This document shows positions 8,050-16,584 of a stretch of DNA of 64,000 nt, piece by piece. The notes under the pieces were generated by a model that saw only the letters and a list, made by a program, of their open reading frames with translations, made no database searches and was not told where the DNA came from. The first letter of the stretch is position 1. Every line of letters starts with the position of its first letter. The position numbers were made by a program, and so were the translations under genes. This stretch comes from an uncultured Clostridium sp. GTDB taxonomy: Bacteria; Bacillota; Clostridia; Lachnospirales; Lachnospiraceae. The stretch is taken from NCBI GenBank assembly GCA_946553025.1, contig CAMNRM010000012.1:1-64000 (forward strand), given 5' to 3'.

Positions 8050-9627
8050 GTGAAGAGAGTAAAACTGGTTATTGCCTATGACGGGACGAATTACCACGGC
8101 TGGCAGATGCAGCCGAATGGCCTGTCGATAGAAGCCGTGTTAAATAAGGCATTGTCTTCCTTATTAAAAGAGAATATTGCCGTGATCGGGGCAAGCCGCA
8201 CAGACTCCGGCGTTCATGCCCTGGGAAATGTGGCCGTGTTCGATACCGAAAACCGGATGCCGGCAGAGAAGATTTGTTTTGCTTTAAATCAGCGGCTCCC
8301 GGAGGATATCCGGATACAGTCTTCCTGTGAAGTTCCTTTAAACTGGCATCCCAGGAAGCAGAACGCAAAGAAGACCTATGAATACAAAATACTTAACCGG
8401 AAAATCGATATGCCGGTGGGCCGCCTGTATACTTATTTTTGTTATTTTCCCATGGATGTGGAGGCAATGCGTAAGGCGGCTTCTTCTCTTATCGGGGAAC
8501 ATGATTTTAAGAGTTTTTGTACCGTGAGGACACAGGCGGAAGAAACGGTGAGGACGATTTACAGCCTTGACATTGAAAGAGGGCAGGATGATGTGGTGAC
8601 CATTCGGATCACCGGAAGCGGCTTTCTTTACAACATGGTCAGGATTATTGCCGGAACCCTTCTCCGCGTGGGAACGGGCCTGTATGCGCCGGAGCATGTG
8701 GAAGAGATTTTAGATGCCAGAAACCGCCAGGCCGCCGGGCCGACGCTTCCGGCAAAGGGCCTTACCTTAGTTCGCCTGGACTATGAAACCGAGTTGGAAA
8801 GAGTGGTGAAGCGGAGCAATAAGCACTGGGCCTATCAGTTAATTCAGGCGGAGATTTTGGAAAAAAAGAAGGCTTATCTTTTTATTAACCATTGTGAGAA
8901 TAATGAGTTTGACCGGCTGCTGCCCCGGGTTGTCCACCAGGCCGTGCGCAATGGGGCGAGGTGGGTCTATGTTTATGATAAGGAAACCGATAACCGAATT
9001 GTGCCGGGAAAGGCTTATGGTTATTATACCTTTGCCTTTGCGCATACGATGCTGGAACTGCAAAAACCCATAGAAAGGGAGAGTGTTTTTGTAGATAGGC
9101 AGGAAGGTGAAACACAAATGACGGTACAGGAAGGAGAAAATAAAAAGACAGAAGCTAAGAGAGCGGGGAAAGCAGTCCAACTGAAGGAATTGCAGGACGG
9201 GATAAAGCCGGAGGAGATTTTGGCATTTTGCTGTGCATTGAATGAAACGTTTTATGCGGTTCCAAATTCTGCAACATTGACAAAGAAGGAAGTAGAGGAG
9301 TGGCTGTCCGATTGGAAATGGCATTTGTACTGGATTGAGATTTGCAAAAAGAGGGCTGGTGTGCTGGTACTGCAGGAAAAGGAAGACGAGCTGCAGGTAG
9401 ACAGCATCGGCGTGTTTGAAGATTGCCGCAGGAAGGGGCTTGCAAGGCAGGCATTGGCAATCAGTGAAGTGCTGGCGGCAGGATGGGGAAAAACAAAGCT
9501 GACCCTCCAGGTTTCAGATGCAAATACGATAGCCTATACCTTATATAAAAATATGGGATTTTCGATAAAGAAGGTGATATCCCGATGGTTTGTGACGGAG
9601 GGACAGCAGAAAGGAGAAGAGGGATGA
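8050..9627 (+). CDS. truA: TruA pseudouridine synthase fused to GNAT acetyltransferase
   Basis: The first about 248 residues are tRNA pseudouridine synthase A, which modifies U38-40 of the anticodon stem. The catalytic Asp lies in GASRTDSGVHALG, and the GSGFLYNMVRIIAGTLL motif is intact. The frame then continues without stop to 525 residues. Residues about 250-350 are an uncharacterised segment (KHWAYQLIQAEILEKKKAY). Residues about 375-520 look like a GNAT N-acetyltransferase, with an acetyl-CoA-binding stretch VDSIGVFEDCRRKGLARQAL and the late motif ANTIAYTLYKNMGF. TruA alone is usually 245-260 residues, so this is a fusion or a lost stop codon. The GTG start at 8050 follows AGGGGGCAGG. Its stop overlaps the next start (ATGA). 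Confidence 0.9.
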   Translation: MKRVKLVIAYDGTNYHGWQMQPNGLSIEAVLNKALSSLLKENIAVIGASRTDSGVHALGNVAVFDTENRMPAEKICFALNQRLPEDIRIQSSCEVPLNWHPRKQNAKKTYEYKILNRKIDMPVGRLYTYFCYFPMDVEAMRKAASSLIGEHDFKSFCTVRTQAEETVRTIYSLDIERGQDDVVTIRITGSGFLYNMVRIIAGTLLRVGTGLYAPEHVEEILDARNRQAAGPTLPAKGLTLVRLDYETELERVVKRSNKHWAYQLIQAEILEKKKAYLFINHCENNEFDRLLPRVVHQAVRNGARWVYVYDKETDNRIVPGKAYGYYTFAFAHTMLELQKPIERESVFVDRQEGETQMTVQEGENKKTEAKRAGKAVQLKELQDGIKPEEILAFCCALNETFYAVPNSATLTKKEVEEWLSDWKWHLYWIEICKKRAGVLVLQEKEDELQVDSIGVFEDCRRKGLARQALAISEVLAAGWGKTKLTLQVSDANTIAYTLYKNMGFSIKKVISRWFVTEGQQKGEEG

Positions 9628-12524
9628 ATTGCTGGGAAATTTTGGGGATTAAGGAAACAGAAGACGAATTAATGATAAGAGAGGCTTATCGTCAGAAGCT
9701 TCCCGGATTTCACCCGGAGGAAGATCCGGAAGGGTTTCGCAGGCTCCGCAAGGCTTTGGAGGAGGCGCTGGCATGTGCTGCGGATTTGCGAGCCACAAGG
9801 GAAAGCGAGGAAGGAAAGACCAGAGAAGTTGAAATGCTGGATAACCGGGAAATCCGGGATTTTTTAAAGGAAGCAGAAAAGCTTTACCAGGACTATGCCA
9901 GAAGAATTCAGCCCGGGGAATGGGAAAAGCTGCTCTCCTGTCCGGTGTGCCAGGATCTGGAAACACAGAGGGCGGCCGGCTGGGGGCTGTTAAGCTTTTT
10001 AATGGATCATTTTTACCTTCCCCAGTCCTGCTTTCTGGCCATGAACCGGACTTTTGGCTGGCAGGAATCCGGAGAGGAGTTAAAGCGGCATTTTCCGGAA
10101 AATTTTGTGGATCGCTTCCTGGAAAGGCTGGAGGAGAAGGATGGGTTTCGCTTTGAACTCATGCCTTTGGATGCCGATTTGGATTACGATGCCTTCTTCC
10201 GGGCCTATTTTCGGCTTCAGAGGGCGCTTTGGGAGAGAAATAAGGAAGAGGCGGATGCACTTCTTGATGAACTTGGGGCAGCCGGGGTGGAGCATCCGGA
10301 CTTTATTGTGCTGCATATCCGTCATCTTTTGCTTTCCGGAGAACAGGAACAAGCCTGGGAACGGGCAAAACGCCTGGAAGAAATCGACGGGGAAAATCCC
10401 TCTTCCCATTTCTGGTATCTGCGGACGGCCGTAAACCGGGAAGATCTGGAGGGCGATGCCAAAACGATGGAAGATGATATTATCCACCTGATTGAGAGCG
10501 ACGATCGGAATCCGGGTTACTGGCAGCTTCTTGGAGATTTTTTGTGTGCAGAAAACCGTCTGGAGGAAGGGCTTAAGGCTCTTGGGCATTGCTACCATTT
10601 AAGCGGACGGGAATGGGATTCCGTGCATGATAAGATGGTTGAGGTTGCCGAGAAGCTGTCCCGGCAGATGGAAGAAGAGAAAAGAGATGGATGGGAACTG
10701 GCAGATATCTGCTGGACGGCCAGACGCTATGATAAGGTTCGGGAACTGCTGGAAGGGACAGAAGCGCCGGAGGGAAAGGAACTTGTCTGGCTGATGATGA
10801 TGGCGGGAAGCTGTCATGAACTGGAGGACTATGAATCAGCCTGGAAGTACAGGAAGGCTATCTGGGATAATTGTGAGGAGGATGGCCGGGTAGAGGCGCT
10901 TTATCTGGATCTGGCCGAGGACTGCGGTTTGTCCGGCCGTGTGGAGGAAGCCCTGGAACTCTACCGCCAGGCCGGAGAGAAGTTCGGGGAAGACGCGCAG
11001 ATTTTTTATCTTTCGGCAAAGCTTCTTGCAGAAAACGAAAGACCTGATGAAGCTTTAGCGCAGTGTGAAAAAGCATTAAAACGGGAATTTCACCTTGAGG
11101 CATTTAAGCTGCGGACGGCGCTTCTTTTAGAGCAGAACGCTTTTGCACTGGTAAAAGAGGAAACCGGGGATTTAATCGCAAGGGGACTTCAATCGGCGCA
11201 GGTCTTTTTTGACCATGCCAAGGCATTGAGGAAACTTGAAGAATGGGAAGAAGCTGAACGTGTGCTCAAAAAACTGGACGAGATGACGGGCGGATCGGAT
11301 ATCGTCCATCAGGAGTTAGCCGGGCTGTACTGCGATATGGATAAGCCCGAAGAAGCCCTGGTTTGGATCGAACGGGCAATCAAGGCGCGGGACAGCTTAC
11401 AGCGCCAGTCCATGCGGGCAGACTGTCTGCGGGATCTGGAGCGGTATGAGGAGGAACTGGAGGTTTATCAACTGCTTTTTGCACAGGGCTACCACTATTC
11501 GTTTATTGATTACCGCATGGGGCGGGCACTGGAAAAGCTGGGGCGTTTTGACGAGGCAGCAGAGCATTTTCAAAAGGTCGTTGAAGAAGATGAAGACTAT
11601 GGATCGGCGTGGGACGGTCTGGGCGATGTGCTGCAGAAGCAGAAGAAGTGGGAGGAAGCAGCCCAGGCGTATAAGCGGGGAATCGACTGCGGCTATCTTC
11701 AGGCTGCCCGGGATCTCTGCCGTCTGTTTAAGCGCATTCATAAGAATGAAGAAGCAGAAGAATGGTCAAAAAACATGCTGAAAAAATGGCCGGAGGATAA
11801 GAGTCTGCTGACGATTTGCTCGGATATACTGACCAGGAATCATAAGTATGAGGAAGCGATTTGCTGCATGAACCGCTATATGGAACTGTATCCGGCAAAG
11901 ACCGCCTACTGCTACCGGGAGATTGCCGAGGTTTATGAACACGCAAAAGACTTGACGAAGGCCAGGGAATACTATCAGAAGGCCATTGACGCCGATCCGA
12001 AGGAGGCAAGGTCGTGGAGGCTGATGGGGAAATTCCTTGCCAATGAGGTAAAGGATCAGGAGGCTGCCCTGCCCTTCCTGAAAAAAGCCGTCGAACTTGC
12101 CCCGGACAGCACCTACGGCTATATGAAGCTGGGCGAGGTGTACGAGGCTTTGGGGGATGAAAAAGAGGCAGGGAAATGCTATGAAACGGCATTGAACAAT
12201 TATCGGAAGGATATGGAAGAAGAAACACCGACCTGCTGCGACTATGAGGGCATAGCGGACGTACTGCTTCATCTGGGCAGATTCGATGAAGCCCAGGAGA
12301 TGATTAAGAAGGCCATTTCCCTGGAAAGCGGGATCTTTAACTGCAACGCGCCGTTCTGCTATGAGGCGCTGGAAGACAGGGCCAAGATTGAAGAGCGTAG
12401 GGGGAATTTAAAAGAAGCACTGGAGTGGATGAAGGAAGCGGGAACCTATGGGACGACCGATTATTATCCCAATGAGATTGCCAGGCTGACTAAGGCACTT
12501 AAAGAGCAGGAAAAAAACTTATGA
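9624..12524 (+). CDS. J-like domain and TPR repeat protein
   Basis: Predicted cytoplasmic protein of 966 residues. The ATG at 9624 follows AAGGAG at 9611-9616 and overlaps the truA-GNAT stop by four bases. Residues 1-50 resemble an atypical J domain (CWEILGI, then AYRQKLPGFHPEEDPEGFRRLRKA). The canonical HPD tripeptide that activates Hsp70 is replaced by HPEEDPEGF, so it may not stimulate DnaK. The rest is a long array of tetratricopeptide-like helical repeats, for example YNPEEAL-type units such as DKPEEALVWIERAI, GRFDEAAEHFQKVV and KEARSWRLMGKFLA, interrupted by less regular stretches. TPR arrays scaffold protein complexes; no enzyme motif is visible. It separates truA from rplM. Confidence 0.8.
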   Translation: MNCWEILGIKETEDELMIREAYRQKLPGFHPEEDPEGFRRLRKALEEALACAADLRATRESEEGKTREVEMLDNREIRDFLKEAEKLYQDYARRIQPGEWEKLLSCPVCQDLETQRAAGWGLLSFLMDHFYLPQSCFLAMNRTFGWQESGEELKRHFPENFVDRFLERLEEKDGFRFELMPLDADLDYDAFFRAYFRLQRALWERNKEEADALLDELGAAGVEHPDFIVLHIRHLLLSGEQEQAWERAKRLEEIDGENPSSHFWYLRTAVNREDLEGDAKTMEDDIIHLIESDDRNPGYWQLLGDFLCAENRLEEGLKALGHCYHLSGREWDSVHDKMVEVAEKLSRQMEEEKRDGWELADICWTARRYDKVRELLEGTEAPEGKELVWLMMMAGSCHELEDYESAWKYRKAIWDNCEEDGRVEALYLDLAEDCGLSGRVEEALELYRQAGEKFGEDAQIFYLSAKLLAENERPDEALAQCEKALKREFHLEAFKLRTALLLEQNAFALVKEETGDLIARGLQSAQVFFDHAKALRKLEEWEEAERVLKKLDEMTGGSDIVHQELAGLYCDMDKPEEALVWIERAIKARDSLQRQSMRADCLRDLERYEEELEVYQLLFAQGYHYSFIDYRMGRALEKLGRFDEAAEHFQKVVEEDEDYGSAWDGLGDVLQKQKKWEEAAQAYKRGIDCGYLQAARDLCRLFKRIHKNEEAEEWSKNMLKKWPEDKSLLTICSDILTRNHKYEEAICCMNRYMELYPAKTAYCYREIAEVYEHAKDLTKAREYYQKAIDADPKEARSWRLMGKFLANEVKDQEAALPFLKKAVELAPDSTYGYMKLGEVYEALGDEKEAGKCYETALNNYRKDMEEETPTCCDYEGIADVLLHLGRFDEAQEMIKKAISLESGIFNCNAPFCYEALEDRAKIEERRGNLKEALEWMKEAGTYGTTDYYPNEIARLTKALKEQEKNL

Positions 12525-12571
12525 ATGGAATTAAAACCGCAGAAAACCGCTGAAAATAAGGAAAAAAGAGG

Positions 12572-12600
12572 TTGACAGGGATTGGCAGCTATACTATAAT
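12572..12600 (+). promoter_or_regulatory. Consensus sigma-A promoter for rplM-rpsI
   Basis: A perfect TTGACA at 12572-12577 and perfect TATAAT at 12595-12600 with a 17-base spacer, one of the strongest promoters in the window. Confidence 0.9.
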
Positions 12601-12606
12601 AAATAA

Positions 12607-12794
12607 CTGTGACGTTAAGCAAAAGCACGCTTACCAAAGCCCCGGAGAGCGGTTTTTGATAGACGATAAAGTAAGGCAGGGTTGCAAGGGCATAAAGTTT
12701 ACGGTGAATATGTGAACCGTAATGCATGAAGAGCCAGGCAATCCGGCATAAAAGTATGGAAATGATGAATTGGATTTCTACAGGAGGTTAAACC
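12607..12794 (+). promoter_or_regulatory. rplM-rpsI mRNA leader
   Basis: About 190 bases lie between the promoter and rplM. A hairpin is formed by TTACGGT (12699-12705) and ACCGTAA (12716-12722), with GGCA/TGCC-like complementarity around it. Firmicute rplM genes often have a structured L13 leader for autoregulation, so this is the likely role; I cannot confirm that the structure matches the known L13 leader family. Confidence 0.5.
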
Positions 12795-13223
12795 ATGAAA
12801 AGTTTTATGGCCAGTCCAGCGACGATTGAAAGAAAATGGTACGTAGTTGATGCTACCGGATATACATTAGGCCGCTTAGCTTCTGAGGTTGCAAAAGTAT
12901 TGAGAGGAAAGAACAAGCCGATTTTCACCCCACACATGGACTGCGGAGATTATGTGATTGTTGTCAATGCCGAGCATGTAAAGGTAACAGGAAAGAAGCT
13001 GGATCAGAAGATTTATTACCATCATTCGGATTATGTTGGCGGAATGAAGGAAACAACTTTACGCGAGATGATGGCGAAGAAGCCGGAGAAGGTAGTAGAG
13101 TTAGCTGTTAAGGGAATGCTTCCAAAAGGACCTCTGGGAAGAAGCATGTGCGACAAGCTTCATGTATATGCAGGGCCAGAGCACCAGCAGGCTGCACAGA
13201 AACCAGAAGCATTGGTATTTTAA
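12795..13223 (+). CDS. rplM: 50S ribosomal protein L13
   Basis: Early-assembling large-subunit protein, 142 residues, the standard length. The ATG at 12795 follows ACAGGAGG at 12780-12787. Recognisable blocks are [42 protein letters not shown] and MLPKGPLGR near 110. It forms a two-gene unit with rpsI 27 bases downstream, with its own strong promoter and leader. Confidence 0.98.
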   Translation: MKSFMASPATIERKWYVVDATGYTLGRLASEVAKVLRGKNKPIFTPHMDCGDYVIVVNAEHVKVTGKKLDQKIYYHHSDYVGGMKETTLREMMAKKPEKVVELAVKGMLPKGPLGRSMCDKLHVYAGPEHQQAAQKPEALVF

Positions 13224-13250
13224 TGAAAGTGTTGGAAGGAGGAAGAAAAG

Positions 13251-13640
13251 ATGGCTAACAAGTGTTATGGAACAGGCAGAAGAAAAAAATCAATCGCCAG
13301 AGTTTATTTAGTACCGGGTAACGGGAAAATTACGATTAATAAAAGAGATATCGACGAATATCTTGGCTTGGAAACCTTAAAGGTTATCGTTCGCCAGCCA
13401 TTAGTAGCAACGGAAACAACCGATAAGTTTGACGTATCGGTGAATGTACACGGCGGCGGATTTTCCGGACAGGCCGGTGCAATCCGTCACGGTATTGCCC
13501 GCGCACTTCTGCAGGCAGATGCAGATTTCCGTCCGATTTTAAAGAAGGCCGGCTATTTAACCAGAGATCCAAGAATGAAAGAGAGAAAGAAATACGGCTT
13601 AAAGGCAGCCCGCCGTGCGCCGCAGTTCTCCAAGCGTTAA
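13251..13640 (+). CDS. rpsI: 30S ribosomal protein S9
   Basis: Small-subunit protein, 129 residues, full length. It starts with [19 protein letters not shown] and ends in the conserved RRAPQFSKR tail, which reaches the P-site tRNA. The [18 protein letters not shown] block is intact. The ATG at 13251 follows GGAAGGAGG. A strong terminator lies 40 bases after the stop. Confidence 0.98.
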   Translation: MANKCYGTGRRKKSIARVYLVPGNGKITINKRDIDEYLGLETLKVIVRQPLVATETTDKFDVSVNVHGGGFSGQAGAIRHGIARALLQADADFRPILKKAGYLTRDPRMKERKKYGLKAARRAPQFSKR

Positions 13641-13680
13641 TTTCGGTTATCCAGGAGATAAGTTCAAAAAGAATAAGAAG

Positions 13681-13723
13681 AATCCCCCGATGGTGTTTCC
13701 GCACATCTGGGGGATTTTGTTTT
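13681..13723 (+). terminator. Rho-independent terminator after rpsI
   Basis: AATCCCCCGATG (13681-13692) pairs with CATCTGGGGGATT, giving a long GC-rich stem followed by TTTTGTTTTG. Confidence 0.9.
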
Positions 13724-13776
13724 GTACAAATAATACGTCCGCAGGATTCCTAATATTGCCTGAAAATCGTCTTTTT

Positions 13777-13816
13777 TTGCAAGCGTTAAAAAAAACAGCC
13801 CTTTATCTGCTATAAT
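13777..13816 (+). promoter_or_regulatory. Extended -10 promoter upstream of surface module A
   Basis: TGCTATAAT at 13808-13816 is an extended -10 element. The -35 is weak: TTAAAA near 13786 is 19 bases away. Confidence 0.5.
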
Positions 13817-13853
13817 AAAAAATGTAACCAATTACGGTTATTAATAAACATTC

Positions 13854-13917
13854 ATCCCCGCAAATGAAAAAACACATTTGCTGCCCTAAATTAGTCTGCG
13901 GGGATTTTTATGGGCAG
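13854..13917 (+). promoter_or_regulatory. Terminator-like hairpin with alternative pairing (attenuator candidate)
   Basis: ATCCCCG (13854-13860) pairs with CGGGGAT (13899-13905), with an inner hairpin CAAATG (13861-13866)/CATTTG (13875-13880), followed by TTTTTA. This resembles a terminator standing between the promoter and the gene at 13945. CTGCCC (13882-13886 region) can instead pair with GGGCAG (13912-13917), which would form around the same right arm. That layout suggests conditional termination. No known riboswitch class was recognised, and the 304-base interval 13641-13944 holds no gene. Confidence 0.5.
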
Positions 13918-13944
13918 AAAATGTGGGAAAGAGAGTAAAAGGAT

Positions 13945-14727
13945 TTGAAAAAATTAAATCAGAAAACGGACGAAAACATGAGAAAAAAAGCAGGATGTTC
14001 AGGCTTTTTTCCAAGCAAAGCCCTTCGCTGTATCTGCGCTTTAGCGGTTGGCATTGTCTTAACGGTGTTTCCGGCGATGGCCCAGGAGGCAGTGCTGATT
14101 AATCCGAATGCCCTTGCGCAGCTGCAGAATGTTTCTCCTGCGGACGGGGGTGTACAGAGTTTAACTATGCGTGCCGATGAATTTTTTAGCGGGGCTTCCG
14201 GAATCACCAGCGCGTCACGGTTTATTGAAGAGTTGAAAAAGTATCAGCCTTCGGACTGGACGTCTGTGGGAAATAACGGTTCGGACTGCTTTTTCCAGGA
14301 TGGAAGCGGAAGCCTTCTGCTCACCTTTGAAACCTCCGGCAATACCCTTTTTGTTACGGCGGACGGTACTTCCATGAGCGGAATTATTTCCAAGATCCTG
14401 TCCGTAAACAGCAGTTATACTGCCCAGGCCGCATCCGGCACGACTGCTGCGGGGAGCACCGATGCCAATAGTTATAATACGACCGCTTCCGCTTCCCTTT
14501 CCGCAGCCACATGGCGTCTGGACAGCGTAGGCTGGTGGTATGATAACGGCAACGGCACATGGCCGGCAAACGGCTGGCACTGGATTGACGGGAATCATGA
14601 CGGGATTTCTGAATGTTATTATTTTAACGAAAGTGGCTACATCCTGACCAATACAATCACCCCGGATTTTTATTTTGTCAACGGCGACGGTGCCTGGGTG
14701 CAGGACGGCATTGTCCAGGTAAAATAG
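13945..14727 (+). CDS. Exported repeat protein, module A small gene
   Basis: Predicted secreted protein, 260 residues from a TTG at 13945 that follows AAAAGG; an ATG at 13978 is an alternative with no clear Shine-Dalgarno. A signal peptide ends at FPAMAQ. The mature start QEAVLINPNALAQLQNVSP is nearly repeated in the protein encoded at 20661-21485 (complement), so the two are paralogs. The C-terminus has a choline-binding-like repeat pair (GWWYDNGNGTWPANGWHWI, ECYYFNESGYILTN). The middle (about 60-150) has no recognised domain. Function unknown; probably wall-attached. It precedes an amidase-like protein with which it forms a repeated module. Confidence 0.75.
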   Translation: MKKLNQKTDENMRKKAGCSGFFPSKALRCICALAVGIVLTVFPAMAQEAVLINPNALAQLQNVSPADGGVQSLTMRADEFFSGASGITSASRFIEELKKYQPSDWTSVGNNGSDCFFQDGSGSLLLTFETSGNTLFVTADGTSMSGIISKILSVNSSYTAQAASGTTAAGSTDANSYNTTASASLSAATWRLDSVGWWYDNGNGTWPANGWHWIDGNHDGISECYYFNESGYILTNTITPDFYFVNGDGAWVQDGIVQVK

Positions 14728-14793
14728 GGGAAGGTTAAACCGTTGGAATAATTTGCAGAAGAGCATAAAGATGCATCTAATAAAAGAACAAAT

Positions 14794-14855
14794 AAGAAAA
14801 CAGCAAATTAAGGAAACAGCAAATTAAGAAAGCAGCAAATAAAAAACAGCAAATC
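14794..14855 (+). repeat. Four tandem 16-base repeats before amidase-like gene
   Basis: Units at 14794-14809, 14810-14825, 14826-14841 and 14842-14855 share the core AACAGCAAATTAAG with small changes; the last unit is shorter. They sit directly upstream of the Shine-Dalgarno of the gene at 14878. Confidence 0.85.
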
Positions 14856-14877
14856 ATTAAAGAAAGGAATTTTTCTG

Positions 14878-16446
14878 ATGAAAACAAATTATACATCGGT
14901 TATCCGCCGTTTTTTATCGGTGGTTTTAACCCTTTGTACTCTGATGTTTGTTACGCCATTGATTACGCCTCCGGTAAATGCCCAGGCTACGTATAATGTC
15001 GCGGCGGCCATGGCTTATGCCGAGGCCCACTGGAACGACGGTCAGGGCTTATGTGCAGAATTTGCCTCCAATGTATTAAGGGCAGGGGGCTTAAATATGC
15101 GTGTTCAGCTTAGAACCTACAGCTGTCTGAAAGCAGCAGAGGCGGCTTCCGGACTTTGGAGGACGGAGCTGAAGCTTACCCCCTTAAAGGATTACAAGGG
15201 AAAAACCAGCGAGATGGCAACCCGGGAACTTGACGGGGATATCTTAGGGGCAGGCGATTTGGTTATCCAGTGGTGTAACACCCATGATGACCGTCCGCAC
15301 GTTATTATCTGCGCAGGTTACGATGACGAAGGCTATGCCGTTTATTACGGCCACAACCAGGCGATGAATAAAAAGCGTTTCCAGCTTGGGGATTCCATGG
15401 CTTACATGCACAACCATGACTGCGATATGCGGGCCTATGTTCTCCATGTGTCCAGCCTGGACCCCAACGCCCCCGGCTCTGACTCTAATCCCCCCGGAAG
15501 CAATAACGGAAACCCGCCGCCTGTGGCACAGCCCCCGGTTCTCAATGTTCATTCGGCATCAAGCATTACGCAGACTACTGTACATATCAGCGGAAACTGT
15601 TCCTATTCCGGAACAAAACCGTCTTCCGTAGGTATTTATATGGGAACTTCACAGGATTCCATGAGCCGGGTTGATTCGGATAATATCAACCATAACAAAA
15701 ATCCCTTTGATATCTGGTATGATTTAACGGGGCTTACGCCGGGAACCACTTATTATTATCAGCTGTATGCCATTACCGGAGAAGATGAAATCAAGACACA
15801 AGTTTTAAGCTTTACCACTGCCGCACAGGATGAAGCGCCGGAAATTCATTCAAAGTCTGCAAAAAACATCACCAAGACCAGTGTGCGGATTGAAGGAAAT
15901 TGTGCCTACAGCGGGGCAAGACCTTCTTCTGTCGGCCTGTATCTTGGAACAAACTCGGCTTCCATGTCCAGAGTTGATTCGGACAATATTAATCATAACA
16001 AAAATCCCTTTGATATCTGGTATGATTTATCGAACCTTATACCGGGAACAGAGTATTACTATCAACTCTACGCGATTGTCAACGGAAAAGAATATACCAG
16101 TGAAATCCGGAGTTTCCAAACCGAAGATACTGAAAGACCTGCAGTGGCAGATATTGACCTTCGGGCTACCGGGGCAACGAAACTGACCTCAACTTCAGTG
16201 CGGCTGAACGGAACCTGTCGGTACGGCGATGTAAGGCCAAGTTCCGTTGGTCTGCATTTTGGAGCATCGACGGATTCCATACTGAAAACGGACTCCGATA
16301 TTATTAACCACAACAAGAACCCTTTTGATATCTGGTATGATTTAGATAACCTGTCGCCGGGAACCACCTATTATTACCAGCTTTATGCGATTGTGGATGG
16401 AGAAAAGTATTGCAGTACGATGCTTACCTTTACTACACCAAATTAA
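14878..16446 (+). CDS. Exported amidase-like protein with three FN3-like repeats
   Basis: Predicted secreted protein of 522 residues. The ATG at 14878 follows AAAGAAAGGA. A signal peptide ends near PPVNAQA. Residues about 40-200 resemble a papain-like amidase/CHAP fold: a candidate catalytic Cys in GLCAEFASNVLRAGG and a candidate His in RPHVIICAGY, with a second His in YYGHNQAM. Three repeats of about 95 residues follow (from about 220, 320 and 420). Each contains a PSSVGIYMGT-type stretch, the invariant NHNKNPFDIWYDL and a GTTYYYQLYAI end, as in fibronectin-III-like domains. Family and context suggest a wall-associated peptidoglycan hydrolase; activity is inferred. The paralog at 21567-23339 shares both parts. 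Confidence 0.75.
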   Translation: MKTNYTSVIRRFLSVVLTLCTLMFVTPLITPPVNAQATYNVAAAMAYAEAHWNDGQGLCAEFASNVLRAGGLNMRVQLRTYSCLKAAEAASGLWRTELKLTPLKDYKGKTSEMATRELDGDILGAGDLVIQWCNTHDDRPHVIICAGYDDEGYAVYYGHNQAMNKKRFQLGDSMAYMHNHDCDMRAYVLHVSSLDPNAPGSDSNPPGSNNGNPPPVAQPPVLNVHSASSITQTTVHISGNCSYSGTKPSSVGIYMGTSQDSMSRVDSDNINHNKNPFDIWYDLTGLTPGTTYYYQLYAITGEDEIKTQVLSFTTAAQDEAPEIHSKSAKNITKTSVRIEGNCAYSGARPSSVGLYLGTNSASMSRVDSDNINHNKNPFDIWYDLSNLIPGTEYYYQLYAIVNGKEYTSEIRSFQTEDTERPAVADIDLRATGATKLTSTSVRLNGTCRYGDVRPSSVGLHFGASTDSILKTDSDIINHNKNPFDIWYDLDNLSPGTTYYYQLYAIVDGEKYCSTMLTFTTPN

Positions 16447-16464
16447 AGATTTGCTGCATAAAAA

Positions 16465-16507
16465 AAAGATCTGCATAATCGGTTTCAAGTTGATTATGCA
16501 GATCTTT
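16465..16507. terminator. Bidirectional terminator between convergent genes
   Basis: AAAGATCTGCATAATC and GATTATGCAGATCTTT form a 16-base stem with an A run on the left and T on the right, suited to end both the amidase-like gene (+) and pgcA (-). Confidence 0.9.
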
Positions 16508-16529
16508 ACTGTTCACTCGTTCACAGCAA
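16506..16529. repeat. Dispersed palindrome, copy 2
   Basis: TTACTGT and ACAGCAA arms flank TCACTCGTTC. In reverse complement this matches the core GTGAACAGTAA of the other copies. Confidence 0.6.
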
Positions 16530-16584
16530 TTACAGCTCTTTTGACGCTTCTGTGAGTCTATGATTTTTGTTAGCCGAGATAATT

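Noticed and set aside
13811..13910. c-di-GMP riboswitch before the surface module
   Set aside because: The conserved GEMM core was looked for and not found; only hairpin and alternative pairing remain.
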